Part shown: one piece after another, positions 1-8,469 of the stretch
Position numbering within the stretch: the stretch's first letter is position 1
Layout: every line of letters begins with the position of its first letter
From: Parafrankia irregularis
Lineage (GTDB): Bacteria; Actinomycetota; Actinomycetes; Frankiales; Frankiaceae
Assembly: GCF_001536285.1 (NCBI RefSeq)
Contig: NZ_FAOZ01000007.1
Coordinates: forward strand, 384,225 to 448,224
Length of the DNA: 64,000 nt
Direction: 5' to 3'
Made by a program: the position numbers and the translations under genes
The notes under the pieces: generated by a model
What the model was told of the DNA's origin: nothing
The model's input: the letters and a program-made list of their open reading frames with translations, nothing else
Database searches by the model: none

Positions 1-297
1 TCGATTGACCGCGTTGATGCGCTCCGACCGGTTACGGAAACCGAGCACGACCACCACCTCACCTGCCCCCGTAACACAGCCGAGGCCGGGGTGGTCCGGG
101 GTGGTCGTGCCGAGCTGGCGCCGTGACGCCCGCCAGTGTTCCAGCTCGCCCCATCCCAGCACCCCCACGACCAGCAGGCAGGCACCTCCCAGCCGCGTTC
201 GGGCCGCGTTCACCGGTCCGCACCCTGCCCGCTGAACGTGGCCGGGCCGCGGGTGTTCCGCCAGGTCGGGGCGAGCACGGCGGGGTCGTCGCTTCAT
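1..297 (-). CDS. YdcF-like (DUF218) membrane-anchored protein, 3' part cut off
   Basis: The reading frame enters from the left window edge, so the C-terminal part is missing. The visible 99 residues comprise a basic N-terminus, one hydrophobic segment near residues 36-47 (ACLLVVGVLGWGE) and then the stretch EVVVVLGFRNRSERINAVNR. A run of hydrophobic residues followed by LG-x-RN-x and an Asn/Arg-rich segment is the usual start of the DUF218/YdcF/SanA fold, a family of membrane-anchored proteins of poorly known envelope function. A GTG at position 213 is an alternative, shorter start that would put the hydrophobic segment right at the N-terminus as a signal anchor. The gene is divergent from the SnoaL-like gene. 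The family call is from motif recognition only. Confidence 0.55.
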   Translation of the reverse strand, partial: MKRRPRRARPDLAEHPRPGHVQRAGCGPVNAARTRLGGACLLVVGVLGWGELEHWRASRRQLGTTTPDHPGLGCVTGAGEVVVVLGFRNRSERINAVNR

Positions 298-301
298 AAC
301 T

Positions 302-332
302 ACAGATTCTAGATCGTAGAAGATCTATCTGT
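302..332. promoter_or_regulatory. AT-rich operator-like inverted repeats in divergent intergenic region
   Basis: In an otherwise very GC-rich region there is an AT-rich patch with two overlapping inverted repeats: TAGATC (310-315) N6 GATCTA (322-327), and an outer pair ACAGAT (302-307) / ATCTGT (327-332). It lies between the divergent YdcF-like gene and the SnoaL-like gene. It looks like a dimeric repressor site plus promoter, but the regulator is unknown. Confidence 0.45.
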
Positions 333-430
333 TGGACTTCTGTAGCCGGGCCGGCCAGCCTGGGAAGGGACAGGGCGCGCCGCGCCACCTCCACCGGGCG
401 CCCCGGGCGCCACCCGACGAAAGGATGTCC

Positions 431-817
431 ATGTCGGACTACGAGCAGTACGAGAAGGCCATGCGCCCCGAGGACCTCACCCGCCTGTTCGTCGAACGTT
501 CCAACGCCGGGGACGCGGCCGGGGTCGCCGCGCTCTACGAACCGGACGCGGTGCTCGCCTACCCACCCGGCGGCCAGACGGTGGGCCGCCGCGCCATCCA
601 CGCACTGTGGGAGAAGGTTCTGGCCGCAGGTCCCCGGTTCGAGCCGGAACCGTCCCTGCCGACGCTGGTCAGCGGCGACATCGCTCTCACCTCGACCCCA
701 CCCGCCGACGGGACCGGTGCTCGGGCGCAGGTCGCCCGCCGCCAGCCCGACGGCAGCTGGCTGCGGCTGCTCGACCAGCCCGAGTTCACCCGTCCCACCG
801 CGGCGCCGGAGATGTGA
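431..817 (+). CDS. SnoaL-like / DUF4440 NTF2-fold protein
   Basis: A 128-residue protein of the size of the NTF2/SnoaL fold. Residues about 8-45 carry the typical N-terminal helix and start of the cone (LTRLFVERSNAGDAAGVAAL then YEPDAVLAYP), followed by a G-x-x-T-V-G-R-R-AI helix that is common in ketosteroid-isomerase-like proteins. The family includes isomerases, cyclases and many proteins of unknown role, so no substrate can be named. Start 431 is preferred over 425 because GAAAGG at 419-424 is then at a proper 6-nt distance. It stands alone between a divergent gene and a 306-nt gap before the alr operon. Confidence 0.6.
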   Translation: MSDYEQYEKAMRPEDLTRLFVERSNAGDAAGVAALYEPDAVLAYPPGGQTVGRRAIHALWEKVLAAGPRFEPEPSLPTLVSGDIALTSTPPADGTGARAQVARRQPDGSWLRLLDQPEFTRPTAAPEM

Positions 818-1123
818 CGTCCCGGCAGGTCGACGCTGCGCCCCGTTACTGGAAGAGATTGACGTCCTGACGAGATTTCCTGGCGGTACCTGGCCCCTGG
901 TCCGGAGAAGGTGGTACCTGAGGACAGGGATCCGGTTCCTCCGGAGGAGGCCGGCGGCCCCCGTCGGGACGACAGTGACCGGCATGACGAACAGGACGAA
1001 ATCGCCGGCCGCCCCGCGCGTCGCGGCGTGCCCCCCGAGCGGGAACCACGAGTCGCCCGTCCCGCCTGGATGGTCGTTCGGTACGGCACGGGCCCGGGTG
1101 GGTGCGGGCCCTCGGCGGGCCGG
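818..1123. other. Gap upstream of the alanine racemase, no supported gene
   Basis: Open frames here are overlapping GC-driven shadows without ribosome-binding sites. One frame continues in phase into the racemase from position 911 (in-frame ATG at 1070 and others), so a longer racemase N-terminus cannot be excluded, but the extra residues are Pro/Arg/Asp-rich and unlike the family. Confidence 0.4.
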
Positions 1124-2311
1124 ATGACACCCGCCACCCTGCGGCGGACCGCCACGACCGGTCCCACGTTGATACTCGACGTCGCGGCGGTCACCGCCAA
1201 CGTCCGCGCCATCAGCGCCATCCGCCGCCAGGCCGGTGCCCGCGGGGCCGGTGAGGTGATGGCCGTGGTGAAAGCCGACGGCTACGGGCACGGGCTGGCC
1301 GATGTCGCGCGGGCGGCGCTGGCCGGTGGCGCGACACGGTTCGGGGTGACCAGCGTCGCCGAGGCGTACACCCTGCGCGATCTGGGGTTCACCGAGCCCG
1401 TGCTGAGCTGGCTCAACCCGGTCAACGCCGACTTCACCCAGGCGACCCGCGCCGGGGTGGAGCTCGCCGTTCCCAGCCACGCCCATCTGCGGGCGGTCGC
1501 CCGTCAGACACCCGGCGCCGGTGTCCATCTCCAGCTCGACACCGGGATGGCCCGCGACGGTACCCCGCCCGAGCAGTGGGAGTCCCTGTGTCACACGGCG
1601 CGGTGCGCCGAGCGGGCCGGTTTCGTCCGTGTCGTCGGGGTGATGGGGCATCTCGCCTGCGCCGCCGAACCCGGCCATCCGGCCAACCGGCGGGGACGGG
1701 AATGTTTCGACTGGGGTGTTCGGGTCGCCCTCGGCGCCGGGCTGCGTCCCCGGGACCGTCACCTCGCGGCGACGGCCGCGACGCTGAGCGACCCGCGGAC
1801 CCATCACAGTCTGAGCCGGATCGGCGCGGGCCTGGTCGGCATCGACGAGTCGGGCCGTGTGCGGCTGCGCCCGGCGCTGCGTCTGACCGCCCCGCTGGTC
1901 ACCGTCCGTACAGTGCCGGCGGGAACCGCGGTCGGCTACGGGCACACCTGGACGTCCCCGCGGGCGACCCGGCTCGGCCTGGTGCCCGTCGGGTATGCCG
2001 ACGGGCTGCCCCGCTGCGTCGCCGCGTGCGCGCAGGTGCAGGTCGCCGGGGTGCGCCGCCGGGTGGTCGGGCGCCTGTCGATGGACATGACCGTCATCGA
2101 TCTCGGCCCCGATCCCGCCGCCTGCTCGGCGCGGGCCGGCGACGTGGTGACGCTGTTCGGCCCTGGGGACGGTGGCGAGCCGACGGCGGCGGACTGGGCC
2201 CGCTGGGCCGGAACGCTGGAGCACGAGATCGTCACCGGACTCGGGCCGCGGCTGCGCCGGGTCGTCACCACCCACACCGGCCCCGGCCCCGACGAACGGG
2301 CGACGCGATGA
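1124..2311 (+). CDS. alr: alanine racemase
   Basis: PLP-dependent racemase interconverting L- and D-alanine (possibly serine) for peptidoglycan precursors. With the ATG at 1124 the protein is 395 residues, the usual length. The PLP-lysine motif is clear: VMAVVKADGYGHG with Lys50. Further family landmarks are the VGYGHTW and PVGYADGLPR segments and GRLSMDM towards the C-terminus, where the second catalytic Tyr and substrate-binding loop reside. There is no membrane domain, unlike VanT racemases. The ATG lacks a strong ribosome-binding site; earlier in-frame ATG codons exist (1070). The stop overlaps the ligase start in an ATGA, so the two are translationally coupled. The dedicated ligase and two-component system behind it suggest a specialised cell-wall role rather than only housekeeping supply. 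Confidence 0.9.
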   Translation: MTPATLRRTATTGPTLILDVAAVTANVRAISAIRRQAGARGAGEVMAVVKADGYGHGLADVARAALAGGATRFGVTSVAEAYTLRDLGFTEPVLSWLNPVNADFTQATRAGVELAVPSHAHLRAVARQTPGAGVHLQLDTGMARDGTPPEQWESLCHTARCAERAGFVRVVGVMGHLACAAEPGHPANRRGRECFDWGVRVALGAGLRPRDRHLAATAATLSDPRTHHSLSRIGAGLVGIDESGRVRLRPALRLTAPLVTVRTVPAGTAVGYGHTWTSPRATRLGLVPVGYADGLPRCVAACAQVQVAGVRRRVVGRLSMDMTVIDLGPDPAACSARAGDVVTLFGPGDGGEPTAADWARWAGTLEHEIVTGLGPRLRRVVTTHTGPGPDERATR

Positions 2312-3417
2312 CGGAGAGCGCCATGCGGGAGAAGAAGGACACGGCGCTGGCGGACGGCACCACGGCCGGCGGCCGGGTCGCCCGCCGGGTGGTTGTCATC
2401 GGCGGGGGGACCAGCTGTGAGCATGAGGTGTCGCTCGCCTCCGCGGCGGCGGTCACCGAGGCCCTGACCGCCGCCGGGCACGCCGTGGCGGCCCTCACCA
2501 TCGACCGCGACGGCCAGTGGCGTGACCACGCGGGCCGCCTCGTCGGGCTGGCCGGTGCCGTGGAGGTGCTGCGGTCCTGCGTGGCCGTGGTGCCGATGCT
2601 GCACGGCCCGGGCGGTGAGGACGGCACACTGGCCGCACTGTGCGAACTGGCCGGGGTGCCCTACGTCGGATCCCCGGTGCGGGCCGGCGCCCTGGCCATG
2701 GACAAATGGGCGACGAAGCTCATCGCCGAGGCCGTCGGTGTCCCGACCGCACCTGGCATTCTGGTGAACCGGGCGCGGACAGCCGCCGGCGCGGTGACGG
2801 CCCCACTGCCGGCGGTGGTCAAACCGGTCTCGGCCGGCTCGAGCTACGGGGTGTCCCTGGTCCATGACGCCGCGCAGCTCACCGCCGCCGTCGAGGCCGC
2901 GTTGACGCTCGATGACCGGGTGCTGGTCGAGGAGGTGGTCTGTGGCCGTGAGATCGACCTGGCCGTTCTCGGCCGGCCCGACGGCACCCGGACGGTGGCT
3001 CCCCCGCTGGAGATCGTCACCGGGCACGCCGGGTTCTTCGACCTCGCCGCCAAGTACGACGGCTCCGCCCGGTTCCTCGTGCCCGCCCCGCTGAGCGACG
3101 CGCAGCTGGGCGTGCTGCGGGAGGCGGCGGTCACCGTGTACGACGCGCTCGGGTGCGCCGGTGTCGCCCGGGTCGACTTCTTTCTCACCGACGCCGGCCC
3201 GGTGCTCAACGAGGTCAACACGATGCCAGGATTCACCAGCCATTCGCAGGTACCGCGGATGTTCGCGGCGGCCGGTGTGGCCTACCCCGAGCTGCTGGAG
3301 CTGCTGATCGCCGACGCGGTCGCCACAGCCACAGCTGTGGCCGGGGCCGGGGCCGGGGGGCAGCGCGACGACGGCCGTGGCGACCGCGTCGGCCGTGGTC
3401 GCCTGCGGGTCGGATGA
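2308..3417 (+). CDS. ddl: D-alanine--D-alanine ligase family (ATP-grasp)
   Basis: ATP-dependent ligase joining D-Ala to D-Ala (or a related D-amino acid) for the pentapeptide terminus. 369 residues; the first 30 are a non-conserved extension. Landmarks are VVVIGGGTSCEHEVSLAS (with the Glu equivalent to E15 of E. coli DdlB), MLHGPGGEDGTLAAL, LAMDKWATK, VKPVSAGSSYGVS (the active-site Ser), FFDLAAKY and the metal-binding LNEVNTMPGFTSHS. The Lys-Tyr pair of the omega loop is kept, which in known families goes with D-Ala or D-Ser as acceptor and argues against a VanA-type D-lactate ligase. The C-terminal third (ALGCAGVARVD then EVNTMPGFT) resembles the Van branch as much as housekeeping Ddl. Overlaps both neighbours by ATGA junctions. 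Confidence 0.88.
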   Translation: MTESAMREKKDTALADGTTAGGRVARRVVVIGGGTSCEHEVSLASAAAVTEALTAAGHAVAALTIDRDGQWRDHAGRLVGLAGAVEVLRSCVAVVPMLHGPGGEDGTLAALCELAGVPYVGSPVRAGALAMDKWATKLIAEAVGVPTAPGILVNRARTAAGAVTAPLPAVVKPVSAGSSYGVSLVHDAAQLTAAVEAALTLDDRVLVEEVVCGREIDLAVLGRPDGTRTVAPPLEIVTGHAGFFDLAAKYDGSARFLVPAPLSDAQLGVLREAAVTVYDALGCAGVARVDFFLTDAGPVLNEVNTMPGFTSHSQVPRMFAAAGVAYPELLELLIADAVATATAVAGAGAGGQRDDGRGDRVGRGRLRVG

Positions 3418-4673
3418 GAGCCGAGGAGGGGTTCGCCGCCGCCGCGGCCGGGACGGCGATCCTCATCGTCGGCGTGGCGGAGCTCGACCGGACGTGGCGG
3501 CCCGCCGGCTCGCCGGTCATGGACGTCGTCTTCCTGCTACTGGTCGCCGGCGCCGTCGTCGCCGCCCGGTGGGAGCCCGCGGCCGCGCTGGGCACGGCCT
3601 GGGTCGCCGGTCTCGTCCAGCTCGTCGCCGGCACACCGGTCCTGCTGGCCGAGGCCGCGCTGGTGGTGGTGCTGTTCGCCGCCGCGCGCTGGGGGCGGGT
3701 CGCCACGGTGCTGGCCGCCGCCGCCACGGTCGGTGTCGCCCCGGTCCTGGGCGTCGCCTGGGTCCGCTCGCTCGGGGTGCGGGCGGGGGGCCGCGGGGGG
3801 CATGTGCTGTACGACCTGCTGACCGGCTACAGCCGGCAGATCACCGTCTGGGGCCTGCTCCTGTTCGGCGTCACGTTCCTCGCCGTCCCGTTCCTGACCG
3901 GCCTGATGATGCGGTTCCTGTCCCGGGCGCGCACGGCGCAGGCCGCCCGCCAGGTCGCCGAGCACGACGCCCGCCAGGCCCAGGAGATCGCCCGCCTGCG
4001 CGACGCCCAGAACCGGCTCGCCCGCGACGTCCACGACGTGGTCGGGCATTCGCTGACCGTCATCCTCGCCCAGGCGGAGTCGGCGCAGTTCCTGGACGAC
4101 CCCGCCAGGCTCAAGACGACCATGCGGACCATCGCGACCTCCGCCCGTTCCTCGCTGCACGACGTGCGGGAGGTGCTCGAACCGGCGCGGGAACCCGACC
4201 GGGGGCGCCGCGGCGGGCTCGACTCGCTCATCGACACCGTCCGTTCCAGCGGCCAGCCGGTCGAGACGGCCGAGGTCGGCGAGGCCCGTCCGCTGCCACC
4301 CGAGTTCGACGCGGTCGCCTACCGGACGTTGCAGGAGATGCTGACCAACGCGTTGAAGCACGGCCGGCGTGACCGGCCGACGCGGGTCGAGCGGCGGTGG
4401 CCCGCACCGGACAGTGCGGAGGCCACGCTCACCATCGAGGTGACGAACAGCGTGGACGCCGCCAGTACCCGCGACGGCCTCGGGGGTCTCGGCGGCGGTC
4501 AGGGAATCGCGGGTATGCGCCGGCGGCTGGAGTCCGTCGGTGGCAGCCTCGACATCCGGCGGAGCGTGGGCCCCGATGGGCCGACCTTCACCGCGGCGGC
4601 GAACCTGCCCGTGCGCTCACCGGCACCGGCACCGCCGCTGTCCTCGTCCTCGGTGTCCGGGCGACCGGCGTGA
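3414..4673 (+). CDS. NarL-class sensor histidine kinase
   Basis: 419-residue membrane kinase. Residues about 10-170 form five hydrophobic segments with short loops and no large sensor domain, typical of the DesK/LiaS-like intramembrane-sensing group. A short coiled coil (about 172-200) leads into a HisKA_3 dimerisation domain with the phosphoacceptor His207 in RDVHDVVGHSL. The ATPase domain shows the N box EMLTNALKHG and the G box GGGQGIAGMRRRLESVGG. The start ATG overlaps the ligase stop (ATGA), and the stop overlaps the regulator start (GTGA), so sensor and regulator are made together with the racemase and ligase. A likely input is cell-envelope or cell-wall-antibiotic stress; that is inferred from context. 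Confidence 0.88.
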   Translation: MRAEEGFAAAAAGTAILIVGVAELDRTWRPAGSPVMDVVFLLLVAGAVVAARWEPAAALGTAWVAGLVQLVAGTPVLLAEAALVVVLFAAARWGRVATVLAAAATVGVAPVLGVAWVRSLGVRAGGRGGHVLYDLLTGYSRQITVWGLLLFGVTFLAVPFLTGLMMRFLSRARTAQAARQVAEHDARQAQEIARLRDAQNRLARDVHDVVGHSLTVILAQAESAQFLDDPARLKTTMRTIATSARSSLHDVREVLEPAREPDRGRRGGLDSLIDTVRSSGQPVETAEVGEARPLPPEFDAVAYRTLQEMLTNALKHGRRDRPTRVERRWPAPDSAEATLTIEVTNSVDAASTRDGLGGLGGGQGIAGMRRRLESVGGSLDIRRSVGPDGPTFTAAANLPVRSPAPAPPLSSSSVSGRPA

Positions 4674-5371
4674 CCGGGCCGGTGGGGCCCGACGAGGCGA
4701 CGGTGGCGGACGCCGCGCCGATCGGTGTTCTCCTCGTCGACGACCAGGAGCTCTTCCGGGAGGGCGTGCGGGTGATCATCGACGCGCAGCCCGGCATGCG
4801 GGTCCTGGGCACGGCGGCCGACGGCCGCGAGGCGGTCGGCCTGGTCGACGACCTGCGCCCCGACGTCGTGCTCATGGACATCCGCATGCCCGAGATGGAC
4901 GGCGTCGAGGCCACCCGGCAGATCTTCGCGCCCGCGCGGGTGGCCCGGCGCACGAAACCCGTCCGGCTGATCATGCTGACGACGTTCAACCTCGACGACC
5001 GCGCGGCCACCGCGATCCGCTGTGGGGCGAGCGGGTTCCTGCTCAAGGACACCACCCCCGCCCAGCTGCGCGACGCGATCCGCACGGTGCACACCGGCAA
5101 CGCCGTGCTCGCCCCGCGGGATCTCACCAGCCTGCTCGACCACGAGTTCCGTGCGCCCGCCCAGCCACCGGCGGCCTTCGGGTCGCTCACCGGCAAGGAA
5201 CGTGAGGTGTTCTTCGCGGTGGTCCGCGGCCTGTCGAACACGGAGATCGCCAGGCTGGTGTTCGCCAGCGAGTCGACCGTCAAGACCCACGTCGGTGCGA
5301 TCCTGCGCAAGCTGGCGCTGCGTGACCGTGTCCAGATCGTCGTCTTCGCCTACGAGCACGGCGTCGTCTGA
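4670..5371 (+). CDS. NarL/FixJ-family response regulator
   Basis: 233 residues from a GTG at 4670 that overlaps the kinase stop. The receiver domain has the acidic pair in LLVDDQE, phosphoacceptor Asp70 in VVLMDIRMPEMDG, Thr in MLTTF and Lys in FLLKDT. The C-terminal LuxR-type helix-turn-helix is LTGKEREVFFAVVRGLSNTE followed by STVKTHVGAILRKL. It is the cognate partner of the adjacent kinase and probably controls this alr-ddl operon and other envelope genes. It is not of the OmpR class used by classical VanR, which distinguishes the operon from known vancomycin-resistance clusters. Confidence 0.9.
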   Translation: MTGPVGPDEATVADAAPIGVLLVDDQELFREGVRVIIDAQPGMRVLGTAADGREAVGLVDDLRPDVVLMDIRMPEMDGVEATRQIFAPARVARRTKPVRLIMLTTFNLDDRAATAIRCGASGFLLKDTTPAQLRDAIRTVHTGNAVLAPRDLTSLLDHEFRAPAQPPAAFGSLTGKEREVFFAVVRGLSNTEIARLVFASESTVKTHVGAILRKLALRDRVQIVVFAYEHGVV

Positions 5372-5500
5372 CCGTCCGGCCGCCGGTCGCGGGCGGCGGC
5401 CAGGGTGGCCAGCCCGTCGAGCAGGGTCCGCAGGCCGACCTCGAGGACTCGGGCGGTGTCGGTGGGATCCCGTTCTGGTTGACACGGGCCGGGGTCGGGA
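5350..5500 (-). pseudogene. possible remnant of a TetR-family C-terminus
   Basis: On the minus strand an open frame without a start codon reads ...PERDPTDTARVLEVGLRTLL, DGLATLAAARDRR and then a stop at 5350-5352. This amphipathic-helix ending looks like the last helix of a TetR regulator. It runs 22 nt into the 3' end of the response regulator gene. No N-terminal HTH is present upstream, so at best it is a decayed fragment; chance coding-like GC pattern is the alternative. Confidence 0.25.
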
Positions 5501-5613
5501 ACGCGACAGGGAGATCAGGCGCATTCACCCGATCCGCGCCGCACATAACCGAATACATGGGGCGACAATGGGTGAATCATCCGTATGCCCCCCATGACTG
5601 TTGGGAGAGTCCG

Positions 5614-6321
5614 TTGCCCCTGGTCGGCTCCGCCGCCTCCGAGACCCGCCTGCGCCTGCGCACCGCCGCGGCCGGCGTGCTGTTCCTGCTCACCACGGCG
5701 GCCTGCGGCGACGACGGCGACAGCGGGGGCATCACCGACCTTCCCCGCCGGACCGGCCCGATCGCGGCCAAGGACTACGTCCTCACCGAAGGCCCGGAAA
5801 CCACCGGACTCACCGCCGCGCCGACCGAGGACATGGACGACCCCGGCGACGACAGCCCCCTCAACATGTTCGACAAGGACCTCGCCACCTGCCTCGGCGT
5901 CGCCCTCGACACCCTCAGCCCCAAATCCGCCGACGAGGCGCACAGCGACACGTTCACCTCCGAAGCCACCTCCGAACGCGGCGAGAAGCAGAGCCTGGAG
6001 ATCGGCTCCCTGGCCGGGATCTACACCGCCGACCAGGTCCAGGCCCTGACCACCGCGCTGCGGCATCCCGACTACCTGAGCTGCCAGAACAAGACGATGT
6101 CCGACGACGGCGACGACCCGATGCGTGAGCTGCCCACCCCCGACGGGGCCCTCTCCGCCTACCGCGTCACCTTCACAGCCGACTCCACCATGGACGTCAT
6201 CCACCTCGGCGGCGGCCGGGTCTTCGCCACCCTCGTCGTCGCCGCCGACGGGCGGACACCCGACGCCGACCTGGAAGCCGGGCTGGTCAGGCAGCTCGCC
6301 GCCAAGATCAACCGCCAGTAG
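5614..6321 (+). CDS. putative lipoprotein of unknown function
   Basis: 235 residues from TTG 5614, chosen because GGGAGAG (5603-5609) is placed 4-5 nt upstream and the resulting N-terminus is a proper lipoprotein signal: Arg-rich n-region, hydrophobic AAAGVLFLLTTAAC and lipobox Cys31 followed by an acidic linker. Earlier in-frame starts (5557, 5479) would bury the signal. The mature domain (about residues 85-235) has conserved-looking Cys, two in the segments DLATCLGVAL and YLSCQNK, suggesting a disulfide. I do not recognise the family. The gene is convergent with the frameshifted regulator. Confidence 0.65.
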   Translation: MPLVGSAASETRLRLRTAAAGVLFLLTTAACGDDGDSGGITDLPRRTGPIAAKDYVLTEGPETTGLTAAPTEDMDDPGDDSPLNMFDKDLATCLGVALDTLSPKSADEAHSDTFTSEATSERGEKQSLEIGSLAGIYTADQVQALTTALRHPDYLSCQNKTMSDDGDDPMRELPTPDGALSAYRVTFTADSTMDVIHLGGGRVFATLVVAADGRTPDADLEAGLVRQLAAKINRQ

Positions 6322-6351
6322 CCCGCACCGGCAGCCGTCAGACGCCCGGCG

Positions 6352-7019
6352 TCACCGCACGCCGGCGTCGTGGACGAGCAGCGCGATCTGCACCCGGTTG
6401 TTCAGGTCGAGGCGGGTCAGGATCCGCGACACATGTGTCTTCACCGTCGGCAACGCCAGGTGCAGCTCCCGGGCGATCTGCGCGTTCGGCAGGCCCCGAC
6501 CCACCGCCAACGCCACCTCCCGCTCCCGATCCCCCAACATCCCCAGCCGGGCCCGGGCCCGCGCGGCGACATCATCACGCCCACCGTCACCGCCGTCACC
6601 ACCGGCGGTGGCCTGGTCGATGAGCCGGCGGGTGACCGCCGGGGACAGCACCGGATCACCCGCGGCCACCGTGCGGATCGCCGCCACGATGTCACCCGGG
6701 GCGGTGTCCTTGAGCAGGAACCCGGCCGCCCCGGCCCGCAACGCCCCAGCACATGGGCATCGGTGTGGAAGGTGGTCAGCACCAGCACCTCCGGTGCACC
6801 GGGCACCGCCCGCACCATCCGGGTCGCCCGCACCCCGTCGACACCCGGCATCCGGATGTCCATCAACACCACGGCGGGCCGGTGCGCGGCGACCAGCGCG
6901 GCGACCTGCCCGCCGTCGCCGGCCTCGGCGACCACCTCGATGTCCCCGGCGCCGCCGAGCATCAGCCGTAACCCGGCCCGCACCAGAGCGTCGTCATCCA
7001 CCAGCAGGACACCGATCAT
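6352..7019 (-). pseudogene. NarL-family response regulator with a -1 frameshift
   Basis: The N-terminal half (from ATG 7019) reads MIGVLLVDDDALVRAG, Asp54 in VVLMDIRMPGVDG and LVLTTFHTDAHVLG; the C-terminal half is in another frame, starting RAGAAGFLLKDTAPGD and ending with a LuxR-type HTH (GDREREVALAVGRGLPNAQ, TVKTHVSRILTRL). The switch lies at the C run 6744-6747 (GGGG on the coding strand): one additional G would restore ...HVLGALRAGAAGF, exactly the family pattern. Without it the receiver is followed by an unrelated Arg/Gly/Pro tail. Either a sequencing/assembly indel, a phase-variable tract, or a truly inactivated gene. It follows its kinase with a 26-nt overlap. Confidence 0.85.
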
Positions 7020-8310
7020 CCACGCCGCCTCCCCGCTCCCGCTCCCGGTCCTGGTCTGGCTGCTGGTCCTCGGCGGGTTCGCCGGCCCAGGGAAGCCACG
7101 CCCGGACCTCGAACCCGTCCACGGTCGGCCCCGCCCGCAGCACACCACCGGCCACCCGGGCCCGCTCCGCCAGCCCGACCAGACCGCGCCCGCCACCGCC
7201 ACCGGTCGCACCACCACCCGCCCACCCCGACGCCAGCCGCGGTACCGGTGACACCGCCGTCGACGGGTCCGCCTCCGCGGACGACCCGGCGGACGAGGGC
7301 ACCGGCCCGCTGTGGACGTCCACGGTCAACCCCCGGCACGGCCCGCCGGACAGCCGCACCGCGACCGCCGCACCCGGTGCGTGCATCCGGGCGTTCGTCA
7401 GTGCCTCCTGCACGATCCGCAGCGCCGCCCGCCCCACCGCCGCCGGCGGAGCCGCCCCCTCCACCAGCCCACCGGCCCACCCGGTCAGCTCCACCGCGGC
7501 CCCCGCCGCCCGCGTCTCCGCCACCAGCCGCCCCAGATCCGCCAGGCCCACCGACGGCCACAGCTCGTCGCCGGAACCACCGTCGTTGAGGACACCGATC
7601 ACCTCGCGCAGATCCCGCAACGCCAGATGCGCGTTCTCCCGGATCACCCCCGCCGCCTCCGCGACCTGCGCCGCCGACGCGGACGTGTTGAACTCCAACG
7701 CCCCCGCATGCACGCTCAACAGCGACAGCCGATGCCCCAGCACATCGTGCATCTCCCGGGCGATCTGGGCGCGGACCTCCTGGCGGGCACGGTCCGTGCG
7801 TAACTCCGCGTCCGCCTCCGCCAGCTCCGCCCGCGCTCGCAGCGACGCGATCAGCTGCCCCCGCGAGCGCCGGAACAACCCCCAGCCCACAGCCCCCGCG
7901 ACCAGCGCGAAATAGGTCACCGCACGATCCGCCCGGGCTTCGGGCAGGTCCGCCAGCCTCCACAGGAACAGCGGCAGCGGGGCGAACACCAACGCCGCCA
8001 CCCCCGCGGTGACCCGCCGCTGCTGGGTCGCGGCGACGGTGAACACCGCCACCAGCACCGGGCCCGTCAGGTACGGCGTCGCCGTCCCCGCGGCCACCAG
8101 CACCACCGCCAACGGCACCGGCCATCGCCGCCGCGCCAGCAGCGCCGCGCATCCCAGCCCGCCGGCGACCTGGTCCACCACCCGCCACACCGGCCCCGGA
8201 TCGTCCATCACCGTGACGGTCTGCGAGGTGAGCGCGGCGAAACAGGCGGCGAACAGGACAAACCCGAGGTCGGCGGCCCAGTCCCGCCCGGTGCGCTGCA
8301 CACGGGGCAT
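6994..8310 (-). CDS. NarL-class sensor histidine kinase
   Basis: 438 residues from ATG 8310 (GGGG about 5 nt upstream; longer in-frame starts up to 8469 are without signal). Residues about 13-148 hold five or six membrane segments with the loop MDDPGPVWRV. A short helix leads to the HisKA_3 site with His188 in REMHDVLGHRLSLL. The ATPase domain has EALTNARMHAPG and GGRGLVGLAERARVAGG, interrupted by a Ser/Pro/Gly-rich insert (about 368-402). It partners the overlapping response regulator, which carries a frameshift, so this kinase may be an orphan in the sequenced strain. Confidence 0.87.
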   Translation of the reverse strand: MPRVQRTGRDWAADLGFVLFAACFAALTSQTVTVMDDPGPVWRVVDQVAGGLGCAALLARRRWPVPLAVVLVAAGTATPYLTGPVLVAVFTVAATQQRRVTAGVAALVFAPLPLFLWRLADLPEARADRAVTYFALVAGAVGWGLFRRSRGQLIASLRARAELAEADAELRTDRARQEVRAQIAREMHDVLGHRLSLLSVHAGALEFNTSASAAQVAEAAGVIRENAHLALRDLREVIGVLNDGGSGDELWPSVGLADLGRLVAETRAAGAAVELTGWAGGLVEGAAPPAAVGRAALRIVQEALTNARMHAPGAAVAVRLSGGPCRGLTVDVHSGPVPSSAGSSAEADPSTAVSPVPRLASGWAGGGATGGGGGRGLVGLAERARVAGGVLRAGPTVDGFEVRAWLPWAGEPAEDQQPDQDRERERGGGVDDRCPAGG

Positions 8311-8469
8311 GCCCCGGCAATCTACGCGGGCCCGAACCGCCCCGAAAGGCCCCGCACCGGAGGCGATACCAAAGGATGACACTCCTGCGGTCCACCACCC
8401 ACTTTGGTCAGCGGCCCGCCATCCTCCGCCCGATGCGACGGCCGGCCCGCCCTCCCTACCGTCGATCAC

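Noticed and set aside
59..2275. 738-residue minus-strand open frame over the alr operon
   Set aside because: Shadow of the GC-rich racemase frame; Pro/Arg/Gly-rich with no domain; the racemase on the plus strand has full family motifs.
2308..3417. Ligase as VanA-type D-Ala-D-Lac ligase
   Set aside because: The Lys-Tyr pair typical of D-Ala (or D-Ser) acceptors is retained, and no vanX/vanH-like gene is adjacent.
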